From the NCBI GenBank assembly GCA_035527455.1, contig DATLAN010000708.1, positions 1-5,177 of the forward strand: a DNA stretch of 5,177 nt. The letters run 5' to 3'. The position numbers and the translations under genes are program-made. Below are positions 1 to 5,177 of this stretch, one piece after another. This DNA comes from DATLAN01 sp035527455 (GTDB lineage: Bacteria > Planctomycetota > Planctomycetia > Pirellulales > Thermoguttaceae). Below the pieces are notes generated by a model, which worked only from the letters and a program-made list of their open reading frames with translations, did not search any database and was not told the DNA's origin. Position 1 is the first letter of the stretch, and every line of letters begins with the position of its first letter.

Positions 1-342
1 TGGTGTCGAGGTCCTTCTGCCCGCCTGCGTGATTGATAGAATGGGCACAACCGGAGCGGCCCGAACGGTCGCTAAACAAGCATAGCTTTCCGGCGGGTGG
101 CACGCCCTGAGGAACGAAGGGCGTGTTTTCCCAACGTACCACGCCCTTCGTTCCTCAGGGCGTGCCACCCACCGTAACATCCCAAACTTATTGCCAAACC
201 GCCGAAAAACCGTTGGCTGCCAGCAGTGCCGGCAGGCCCATGCCCCAAGAGAACTGATCTTGGCATTTCACGGCCGATCGCATAAGTTATCGCTCGATAT
301 GGTGCGTTCTCGGGGCAGAGCGTCACGGATGATAGCTGATAG
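1..342. other. Leader region upstream of shc, no convincing gene
   Basis: This stretch is lower in GC than the genes and holds no convincing coding region. A short + frame is open from the left edge to a TAG at 83-85 and could be the last 27 codons of an upstream gene, but its codon use is mixed and I recognise no family. Positions 91-174 are a large nested palindrome, listed separately. The only weak promoter-like pair is TTGGCA (260-265) with CATAAG (281-286), 15 bases apart, which is too short and too degenerate to rely on. The promoter for the hopanoid genes should nevertheless lie here if shc is the first gene of its transcript. Positions 175-342 otherwise show nothing I can name. Confidence 0.5.
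91..174. repeat. Nested palindrome, REP-pair-like (BIME-like) element
   Basis: Two arms, 95-125 and 140-170, are perfect reverse complements over 31 bases around a 14-base loop (126-139). Pairing extends to 91 and 174 with one mismatch. Each arm is itself a hairpin: CACGCCCT at 101-108 pairs with AGGGCGTG at 118-125, and the same 8-base stem recurs at 140-147 with 157-164, each around a 9-base loop. The unit is therefore a small REP-like palindrome preceded by GGGTGG, present twice in opposite orientation. This architecture is known from BIMEs mobilised by RAYT (Y1 transposase-like) proteins. No RAYT gene is in the window, so that link is inference. In RNA it could form one long stem or two small ones, and it could act as the terminator of an upstream transcript, but no U-tract follows. 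Confidence 0.75.
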
Positions 343-347
343 GTGCC

Positions 348-356
348 AAGGAGGGG
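348..356 (+). promoter_or_regulatory. Strong Shine-Dalgarno sequence of shc
   Basis: The sequence AAGGAGGGG closely matches the anti-Shine-Dalgarno complement, and its GGAGG core ends 9 bases before the ATG at 364. This decides the shc start. The in-frame GTG at 343 would place the ribosome binding site inside the coding sequence and has no such site of its own. It is the only strong ribosome binding site among the three hopanoid genes. Confidence 0.8.
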
Positions 357-363
357 CATCGAT

Positions 364-2496
364 ATGAACCTGATCCGAGGAGCCCGGGTCGCGCTCACGG
401 AAGAGCACGACGACCTGCCGCCGTCCGACTGGGCGGCCCCGGTGGCCATGAAACGGCTGGGACCACCCGTGCGGCGCGCCATCTCGCGCACCCGCCAGTG
501 GCTGCTCGGCCAGCAGCACCCCGACGGATATTGGTGCGCCGAGCTTCAAGGCGACACGATCCTCGAGAGCGAAACCATCCTGCTCTGGGCGTTCCTGGGC
601 CGCGAAGATTCCGAACTGGCCAAACGGGCCGCCGAGTATCTGATCGAAAACCAGCTTCCCGACGGCGGCTGGGCCATGTATCCCGGCGGCGACGTCGAAA
701 TCAGCGGCAGCGTGAAGGCCTACTTCGCCCTGAAGCTCACCGGCCACGACCCGGGCGCCGAGTACATGCAGCGGGCACGCAAAGCGATCCTCGCCCACGG
801 CGGGGCCGACGCGGTCAACAGCTTCACCCGCTTTTACCTGGCGCTTTTGGGCCAGATTCCCTATAGCCAATGTCCCGCGGTGCCGCCGGAGATCGTCCTG
901 CTGCCGAAGTGGTTCCCGGTCAACCTCTACGCCGTCAGTTCCTGGACGCGGACGATCATCGTGCCGCTGTCGATCGTCTCGGCCGTGCAGCCGGTGCGAA
1001 AGATCGACCCGGCCCGCGGCATCCGCGAGCTGTTCATCAAGTCGCCGGAGGACTGGCCGCCGCTACGATGTCCGGGCCTGCCGGGCGGCACGGGGTTCTT
1101 CAGTTGGGACCGTTTCTTCCGCCGCATCGACCGGATGTTGAAGTGGTGCCGGCGACGCCGGCTGCTGCCGCTGAGGCGCAGGGCACTGAAGAAGGCCGAG
1201 CAGTGGATGGTGCGGCGGTTCCAGAACAGCGACGGGCTGGGCGCCATCTACCCGCCGATCATCTGGAGCATCCTCGCCCTGCGCTGCCTGGGCTATCGCG
1301 ACAGCAGTCGGGAGGTGCGGGAGTGTCATAAGCAACTCCGCGACCTGATCCTCGACGACGAGGAAGAGGGCTCGATCCGGTTGCAGCCGTGCAAATCGCC
1401 GGTCTGGGACACGGCCATTACGCTTCGGGCCCTTTCGGCCGGCGGCATCCAGCCGGACAACCCGGCCGCCGTCAAGGCCGTCGATTGGCTGCTCGATAAG
1501 CAGGTCACCCGTGGCGGCGACTGGGCCGAGACGGTCCGGGTCGAGCCGGGCGGATGGTGCTTCGAGCACGCCAACGACTTCTATCCCGATTCGGACGACA
1601 CGGCGGCCGTGCTGACGGCCTTGCGGACGCAGTTCGCCGAGTCGCCGCGATCGCCGGCCGCGCTGCCGCCGGAGTTGCGGCTGGTGGCCGAGGCGACGAC
1701 CTCGCCCGAGCTGGCCGCCTCGGCGGTTTCCAAGGTCGACAAGACGGCCGTCGCGATCCAGCGAGGGCTGGCGTGGTTGTTGGCCATGCAGAACGACGAC
1801 GGCGGTTGGGGGGCCTTCGATCGAAACAACAACCGCAAGTTTCTCTGTTACATCCCCTTTGCCGACCACAACGCCATGATCGATCCGAGCACATCGGATC
1901 TGACCGGCGGCGTGCTCGAGACGCTGGGCGAACTGGGCCGCCGCGTGGGCGATCCGGCGGTGGATCGGGCGGTCGATTACCTCCGCCGCACACAGGAGCC
2001 CGACGGAAGCTGGTTCGGCCGCTGGGGCGTCAACTACGTCTATGGCACTTGGAAGGCACTGACCGGGCTGGCCGCGGTGGGTCTGCCGAAGGACGATCCG
2101 GCCATCGCGGCCGGCGCCCAATGGCTGCTGGCCCATCAGCAGACCTGCGGCGGCTGGGGCGAATCGCCCGACAGCTACGAAAAGCCGCGCCTGAAGGGCC
2201 AGGGAGAACCGACCGCGTCGCAGACCGCCTGGGGATTGATGGGGTTGTTGGCCGCGGGAATGGAAAAGAGTCCGGCCGCCGCCCGGGCCGTCCGCTTCCT
2301 GATCCGCACCCAGGACGAAGACGGCACCTGGGAAGAAGAGCAGTTCACCGGCACCGGTTTTCCGCGCGTCTTCTACCTCCGCTACCACTACTATCCGATC
2401 TACTTCCCGCTGATCGCCCTGGCCCAATGGACCGTCGGCGTCGGTCCCCTGTCGGCCGACGACCACCAGCCCCAATTACGATTGGTGGAAAACTGA
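364..2496 (+). CDS. shc: Squalene-hopene cyclase
   Basis: This 710-residue protein cyclises squalene to hopene or hopanol, the first committed step of hopanoid synthesis. The family is monotopic on the inner membrane face. The protein carries the catalytic DXDD motif at D409-D412 and multiple QW repeats, for example around W57, W103, W482, W550, W598 and W656. It also has the family block GSWFGRWGVNY (548-558) and a C-terminal FYLRYHYYPIYFPL (670-683). Compared with the Alicyclobacillus acidocaldarius enzyme as I recall it, F365, W489, F601, F605, Y609 and Y612 correspond to F400, W554, F666, F670, Y674 and Y677; Y420 is F485. Two oddities are Gly516 where the reference has His451, and about 30 extra residues between the DXDD motif and the QW motif near 482. 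The length exceeds the 631 residues of the reference but is usual for Gram-negative types. The ATG at 364 is chosen for its Shine-Dalgarno site. The gene is also called hpnF and is followed by hpnH on the same strand. Confidence 0.96.
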   Translation: MNLIRGARVALTEEHDDLPPSDWAAPVAMKRLGPPVRRAISRTRQWLLGQQHPDGYWCAELQGDTILESETILLWAFLGREDSELAKRAAEYLIENQLPDGGWAMYPGGDVEISGSVKAYFALKLTGHDPGAEYMQRARKAILAHGGADAVNSFTRFYLALLGQIPYSQCPAVPPEIVLLPKWFPVNLYAVSSWTRTIIVPLSIVSAVQPVRKIDPARGIRELFIKSPEDWPPLRCPGLPGGTGFFSWDRFFRRIDRMLKWCRRRRLLPLRRRALKKAEQWMVRRFQNSDGLGAIYPPIIWSILALRCLGYRDSSREVRECHKQLRDLILDDEEEGSIRLQPCKSPVWDTAITLRALSAGGIQPDNPAAVKAVDWLLDKQVTRGGDWAETVRVEPGGWCFEHANDFYPDSDDTAAVLTALRTQFAESPRSPAALPPELRLVAEATTSPELAASAVSKVDKTAVAIQRGLAWLLAMQNDDGGWGAFDRNNNRKFLCYIPFADHNAMIDPSTSDLTGGVLETLGELGRRVGDPAVDRAVDYLRRTQEPDGSWFGRWGVNYVYGTWKALTGLAAVGLPKDDPAIAAGAQWLLAHQQTCGGWGESPDSYEKPRLKGQGEPTASQTAWGLMGLLAAGMEKSPAAARAVRFLIRTQDEDGTWEEEQFTGTGFPRVFYLRYHYYPIYFPLIALAQWTVGVGPLSADDHQPQLRLVEN

Positions 2497-2579
2497 CGAA
2501 ACTCCGAACCATGAATCACTCGAAGTGCAAACGCTGGCAACCACGGAAACACCAATGGCTCTGAGAATCGTGCGGTTTC

Positions 2580-2621
2580 GGGGCTAGGGGCTGGGGGTTC
2601 GGGATTCGGGGAGTGGGCGAC
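2580..2621 (+). repeat. G-rich heptamer array, first half of strand-switched repeat
   Basis: Six consecutive 7-base units start at 2580: GGGGCTA, GGGGCTG, GGGGTTC, GGGATTC, GGGGAGT and GGGCGAC, the last two degenerate. G-runs at 2580-2583, 2587-2590, 2593-2597, 2601-2603 and 2608-2611 with loops of 2-4 bases satisfy the usual G-quadruplex pattern on the + strand, and so in a shc-hpnH transcript. The array is complementary to the C-rich array that starts 9 bases after it, so a long imperfect hairpin is an alternative structure. It lies 83 bases after the shc stop. The organisation recalls the heptanucleotide STRR repeats known from heterocystous cyanobacteria, but relationship is not implied. 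Confidence 0.85.
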
Positions 2622-2630
2622 CTGCTTCTC

Positions 2631-2700
2631 AATCCCGAGCCCCCAATCCCGAGCCCCGAGCCCCGAGCCCCCAATCCCGAGCCCCCAATCCCGAGCCCCG
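2631..2700 (-). repeat. C-rich heptamer array abutting the hpnH start
   Basis: Ten uninterrupted 7-base units fill this stretch, alternating AATCCCG with AGCCCCC or AGCCCCG. Read on the - strand they are the same GGGATTN/GGGGCTN units as the array at 2580-2621, so the repeat direction inverts within the 9-base spacer 2622-2630. The array ends 3 bases before the hpnH ATG and occupies the place where a Shine-Dalgarno site would normally lie; none is seen. G-runs on the - strand also fit a quadruplex pattern. Pairing with the upstream G-rich array could form an extended hairpin between shc and hpnH, which might act as an attenuator or an mRNA stability element. That role is inference. Confidence 0.9.
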
Positions 2701-2703
2701 GCC

Positions 2704-3723
2704 ATGCGCTTTCCTTTCTCGCTCACCCGCTCGATGACCGGTTATTTGCTTCGCAAGAGGTTGGCCGGCGAGAAGAAGTTCCCTTTGGTGTTGATGCTCG
2801 AGCCGCTGCACGCGTGCAACCTCTCGTGCGACGGCTGCGGACGGATTCGCGAATATGCCGACACGCTCGGCCGCCGGCTCTCGATCGACCAATGTCTGGC
2901 CGCGGTCGAGGAGTGCGGGGCACCGATCGTGAGCGTCTGCGGCGGCGAACCGCTGATCTATCCGGACGTCGAAGAGCTGGTCGGAAAGATCCTCGCCCGG
3001 CGAAAACACGTTTATCTCTGCACCAACGGCCTGCTGCTGAAGAAGAAACTCCCCGGATTCCCGCCCAGCGATCGGCTGCTGATCAACGTCCACGTCGACG
3101 GGATGGAAGCCGCGCACGATCGGGCGGCGGGCAAGCCGGGGGCCTTCGCGGCGGCGACCGACGGCATCCGCGCGGCCTGCTCCGCGGGATTTCGCGTCTG
3201 CACCAATACGACGATCTACAAACAGACCGACATGCACGAAATCGCCGTGCTGTTGGAGTATCTGACCGAGTTGGGCGTCGACGGGCTGATGATCTCGCCG
3301 GCCTACGGTTATGAGTCGGTCCGCCGGACGGACCCCGAGGGTGCCGAGCGGATCTTCATGACCCGCGAAGAGGTCCACGAGAAGTTTCGCGGTGCCCGGC
3401 CGATGTTGCGGCGGTTCCGGCTGACCGCGTCGCCGATCTACATGGATTTCCTCTGCGGCCGGCGGGAGTTGCCCTGTGCGGCCTGGGCGAACCCGACCTA
3501 CAACGTCTGCGGCTGGCGGGGACCCTGTTACTTGATCGCCGACGCCCATTATCGGACCTATCGCGAACTGCTGGCGGCAACCGACTGGGACAAGCTGGGT
3601 CCCTCGGGCGATCCCCGCTGTCGTCATTGCCTGGTCCACTGCGGCTTCGAGCCAGCCGCCGTCCTGCGGGCGAACAAGGGCCTCCGCGACCTGGTCAAGA
3701 TGGCGGTGTGGCAGATGACCTAA
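2704..3723 (+). CDS. hpnH: Radical SAM adenosylhopane synthase HpnH
   Basis: HpnH uses S-adenosylmethionine and a [4Fe-4S] cluster to add the 5'-deoxyadenosyl radical to diploptene, giving adenosylhopane, the first C35 hopanoid. The 339-residue protein begins in the family manner with a short N-terminal helix and the block FPLVLMLEPL (26-35). Next come the cluster ligands C38, C42 and C45 (CNLSCDGC) and the SAM-binding GGEP at 80-83. The C-terminal third matches the conserved HpnH tail (the DUF3463 region): PCAAWANPTYNVCGW (257-271), C275, and a CX2CX3C set at C306, C309 and C313, which could hold an auxiliary cluster or structural metal. Length is normal for the family. The start at 2704 fits the family N terminus, but there is no Shine-Dalgarno site because a heptamer array runs up to 2700. 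It lies 207 bases after shc and 41 bases before hpnG, in the order expected for the pathway. Confidence 0.95.
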   Translation: MRFPFSLTRSMTGYLLRKRLAGEKKFPLVLMLEPLHACNLSCDGCGRIREYADTLGRRLSIDQCLAAVEECGAPIVSVCGGEPLIYPDVEELVGKILARRKHVYLCTNGLLLKKKLPGFPPSDRLLINVHVDGMEAAHDRAAGKPGAFAAATDGIRAACSAGFRVCTNTTIYKQTDMHEIAVLLEYLTELGVDGLMISPAYGYESVRRTDPEGAERIFMTREEVHEKFRGARPMLRRFRLTASPIYMDFLCGRRELPCAAWANPTYNVCGWRGPCYLIADAHYRTYRELLAATDWDKLGPSGDPRCRHCLVHCGFEPAAVLRANKGLRDLVKMAVWQMT

Positions 3724-3737
3724 GCCGCTTGCGGCTT
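3722..3737 (+). other. Short hairpin with CUUG tetraloop on the hpnH stop codon
   Basis: AAGCCG (3722-3727) and CGGCTT (3732-3737) pair around CTTG. In RNA this is a G-C-closed CUUG tetraloop, a known stable loop type. The stem begins inside the TAA stop of hpnH (3721-3723) and ends 27 bases before the hpnG ATG. No U-tract follows, so it is not a convincing terminator. It may affect mRNA processing or translation between the two genes, or may be chance in GC-rich DNA. Confidence 0.4.
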
Positions 3738-3764
3738 CGCACCGCATCCGCTATTCTCCACTGC

Positions 3765-4643
3765 ATGTCCCTGCGCCCCTTCCTCCAAGCCTGGCTCCGC
3801 AGCGCGGCGGTAAAAAAGGCCCGCGAAAAGGCCGTCGACGCCGCCCGCCGTCACGTCGAAGAGACCGCCGAGCAGGTGCAGTCGGCCGCGGGCAAGCACG
3901 AACCTTGCCATTGCGGCCTCGTCTTCGCCCTGCGGATCGAAAGCGGCGGCCTGGAAGATCTGCTCGAACAAAAGAGCCTCATCCAAGCGGCCGCCTTCAC
4001 GGTCTGCCAAGGCAAGTTGAAGGACCGACGCGTCGCCCTGGCCATCTCCGGCGCCGGCCGCAAGCAGGCCGCCCAAGCCGCCGACGCCCTGATCTCCGGC
4101 CACCGTCCGTCTTGGGTCATCTCGGCCGGATTCGCCGGCGGATTGAACTCGCAGTTGAAGCGTCACGATATCCTGGTGGCCGACCGCCTGGCCGACGTCT
4201 CGGGCCACCACCTGGCGATCGACCTGCCGGGCGATCCGGCCGCGCTGGCCGAGGCCCCGGGCGTCCACGTGGGCCGGCTGCTGACCGCCGACCACGTCGT
4301 CCGCCTGCCCGACGAGAAGCAGTCGCTGGGCCGCGAGCACGACGCGATGGCCGTCGACATGGAGACCTTTGCGGTGGCCGAAGTGTGCCGTGATCGCGGG
4401 GTCCGATTCCTGTCGGTCCGCGTAATCAACGACGCGGTCGACGACGCCTTGCCGAAGGACGTGGAGAAGCTCCTGACGCAGAAGACCACGGCCGCCCGAC
4501 TCGGCGCCGCCGCCGGCGCGATCTGGCGCCGCCCGGGAAGCATCAAGGACATGTACGCACTCCGCGAAAACGCCCTGGTGGCCTCCGACCGGCTGGCGGA
4601 GTTTCTCGCCGGAATGATCGAGGGATTGGCGGTTGAGGATTAG
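3765..4643 (+). CDS. hpnG: Hopanoid-associated nucleoside phosphorylase HpnG
   Basis: A member of the purine nucleoside phosphorylase/MTA-SAH nucleosidase superfamily, placed by context as HpnG, which removes adenine from adenosylhopane to give (phospho)ribosylhopane. Compared with E. coli MTA/SAH nucleosidase, the first strand GLVFALRIES (51-60) puts E59 at catalytic Glu12. ISGAG (94-98) and SAGFAGGL (120-127) are the glycine-rich phosphate/ribose loops. VDMETFAVA (197-205) puts E200 at Glu174, and VRVINDAVDD (218-227) puts D223 at the catalytic Asp197. The 292-residue protein is longer than a minimal family member. About 45 N-terminal residues are charged and helical (from MSLRPFLQAWLRSAA) before the fold starts, and a helical tail follows residue 250. 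The ATG at 3765 is chosen because the frame upstream of it overlaps hpnH and reads as an Arg/Pro-rich shadow; no Shine-Dalgarno site is visible. The last seven codons and the stop lie in a heptamer array. Family is sure; the exact substrate rests on context. Confidence 0.88.
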   Translation: MSLRPFLQAWLRSAAVKKAREKAVDAARRHVEETAEQVQSAAGKHEPCHCGLVFALRIESGGLEDLLEQKSLIQAAAFTVCQGKLKDRRVALAISGAGRKQAAQAADALISGHRPSWVISAGFAGGLNSQLKRHDILVADRLADVSGHHLAIDLPGDPAALAEAPGVHVGRLLTADHVVRLPDEKQSLGREHDAMAVDMETFAVAEVCRDRGVRFLSVRVINDAVDDALPKDVEKLLTQKTTAARLGAAAGAIWRRPGSIKDMYALRENALVASDRLAEFLAGMIEGLAVED

Positions 4644-4782
4644 GGACTGGGGATTAGGGACTGGGGGTTCGGGACTGGGGATCGAGCGTCGAGGATCAGC
4701 GTCCAATTCTTTCGTCATTCGTCATTCGTCATTCGTCATTCATTCCTAATTCATCATTCCTAATTCATCATTCCTCCTTCCC
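4622..4782. repeat. Phase-continuous heptamer array filling the hpnG-asnB gap
   Basis: A 7-base period starting at 4622 holds for 23 units without losing phase, while the unit sequence changes along the array. First come GGGATTA/GGGACTG/GGGGTTC-type units (4622-4684), then degenerate units in which GATCGAG-like words recur (about 4680-4712), then four exact CGTCATT units (4713-4740), then CATTCCT alternating with AATTCAT (4741-4775). The G-rich part has six G-runs between 4643 and 4680 with loops of 3-4 bases, a quadruplex pattern on the + strand. The array overlaps the last codons and TAG of hpnG (4641-4643) and the last codons and TAG of asnB (4760-4762, - strand). No intrinsic terminator is evident between the two convergent genes. 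Confidence 0.88.
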
Positions 4783-5177
4783 CCCACTCCCTTTGCCATA
4801 ATTCCAGGATCAGCAGCGCCCACAAACGATAGCTGTGATCGAACCGGCCTTGCTGGTGATCGTCCAGCAGCCGGGTGACGACCTCCGGGCGGAAGAATCC
4901 TCGCTGTCGGGTTTGGCGATCCAAGAGGACCTCGCGGGCGAATTCCTTCAGCTCGTTGCGGAACCAGTGATCCAAGGGGACGCCGAATCCCATCTTCGGC
5001 CGCCGGCGGATCGGCTTCGGCAGCAGATCGGCGAACGCTTCGAGCAAGATCCGCTTGCCTCGGCCGCGGCGGAACTTCAGCTTCCGCGGCATCTGTGCGG
5101 CCAACTCGACCACCCGATGGTCCAGGAACGGCTGCCGGCACTCCAGCCCGTGGGCCATCGAGGCGATGTCCACCTTG
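4760..5177 (-). CDS. asnB: Asparagine synthetase (glutamine-hydrolysing), C-terminal part, cut by window edge
   Basis: The last 138 codons of an AsnB-type amidotransferase; the 5' part, with the N-terminal glutaminase and most of the synthetase domain, lies beyond 5177. The visible part enters as KVDIASMAHGLECRQPFLD, the conserved C-terminal block of the ATP-dependent synthetase domain. It is followed by GKRILLEAF and by PKMGFGVPLDHWFR, also diagnostic of the family, and ends with a helical LWALLILELWQREW. An apparent GTG start at 5173 is only an internal Val codon. The class as a whole makes asparagine from aspartate, glutamine and ATP, but many paralogues modify surface polysaccharide or peptides, and the missing N terminus prevents a choice. 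The final residues (GGMMN) and the TAG are encoded by the heptamer array. It is convergent with hpnG with a 116-base gap, so it is not part of the hopanoid operon. Confidence 0.92.
   Translation of the reverse strand, partial: KVDIASMAHGLECRQPFLDHRVVELAAQMPRKLKFRRGRGKRILLEAFADLLPKPIRRRPKMGFGVPLDHWFRNELKEFAREVLLDRQTRQRGFFRPEVVTRLLDDHQQGRFDHSYRLWALLILELWQREWGEGGMMN

Noticed and set aside
2..85. Possible C-terminal tail of an upstream gene ending at a TAG
   Set aside because: Only 27 codons with mixed codon use and no recognisable motif; a - strand frame is open over the same bases.
343..363. GTG start seven codons upstream of the shc ATG
   Set aside because: The added codons overlap the strong Shine-Dalgarno site that serves the ATG at 364.
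1063..2475. Long open frame of 470 codons on the - strand inside shc
   Set aside because: It is antisense to a clear cyclase gene. In GC-rich DNA the strong third-position bias keeps this frame open. The product shows no recognisable domain.
2511..2564. 17-codon mini-ORF (MNHSKCKRWQPRKHQWL) after shc
   Set aside because: It has no ribosome binding site and no recognisable similarity, and a reading frame this short is expected by chance.
2631..2700. CRISPR-like array
   Set aside because: The units are 7 bases and contiguous with no unique spacers, so this is a simple tandem repeat.
2613..3314. + frame starting in the heptamer array with a Pro-rich repeated N terminus
   Set aside because: Its start is only the translation of the repeat, and it then overlaps hpnH out of frame with Arg-rich shadow sequence.
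3627..3764. Upstream start for hpnG inside hpnH
   Set aside because: The extra 46 codons are the out-of-frame reading of the hpnH end, Arg/Pro-rich and unlike the family.
2629..4718. Two long - strand frames (2629-3747 and 3720-4718) opposite hpnH and hpnG
   Set aside because: Both are antisense shadows of well-supported genes and run through the heptamer arrays, giving repetitive low-complexity protein.
4644..4759. Bidirectional intrinsic terminator between hpnG and asnB
   Set aside because: No GC-rich stem followed by a T-tract is visible on either strand; the gap is heptamer repeat only.

Overview
The window is a high-GC bacterial segment carrying a compact hopanoid (bacterial sterol-like lipid) locus. 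Three genes lie head to tail on the + strand: squalene-hopene cyclase (shc, 364-2496), the radical SAM adenosylhopane synthase (hpnH, 2704-3723) and the hopanoid nucleoside phosphorylase (hpnG, 3765-4643). The 3' part of an asparagine synthetase-like gene (asnB, 4760 to beyond 5177) converges on them from the - strand. The protein sequences, the hopanoid gene order and the repeat-laden intergenic DNA suggest a planctomycete, perhaps of the Pirellulales type. That placement is inference only; no marker gene is present.

Pathway: Shc cyclises squalene to hopene or hopanol. HpnH joins a 5'-deoxyadenosyl radical to diploptene to give adenosylhopane. HpnG removes adenine to give (phospho)ribosylhopane, the precursor of extended C35 hopanoids such as bacteriohopanetetrol. 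The genes for squalene synthesis (hpnC/D/E) and for later side-chain steps are not in the window. AsnB is probably unrelated to hopanoids.

Layout: 1-342 is a leader region with no convincing gene and a large nested palindrome (91-174) that resembles a REP pair. shc has a textbook Shine-Dalgarno sequence; hpnH and hpnG have none. The shc-hpnH gap (2497-2703) holds heptamer repeats that switch strand half way and end 3 bases before the hpnH ATG. hpnH and hpnG are separated by 41 bases, with a small hairpin on the hpnH stop codon. The hpnG-asnB gap is filled by one array with a 7-base period. It keeps its phase for about 161 bases while the unit sequence changes, and it runs into the 3' ends of both genes.

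The enzymes belong to known families, and I see no new multi-gene system. The least explained parts are the heptamer arrays, the nested palindrome, and a Gly in Shc at the position of the Alicyclobacillus catalytic-pair residue His451.
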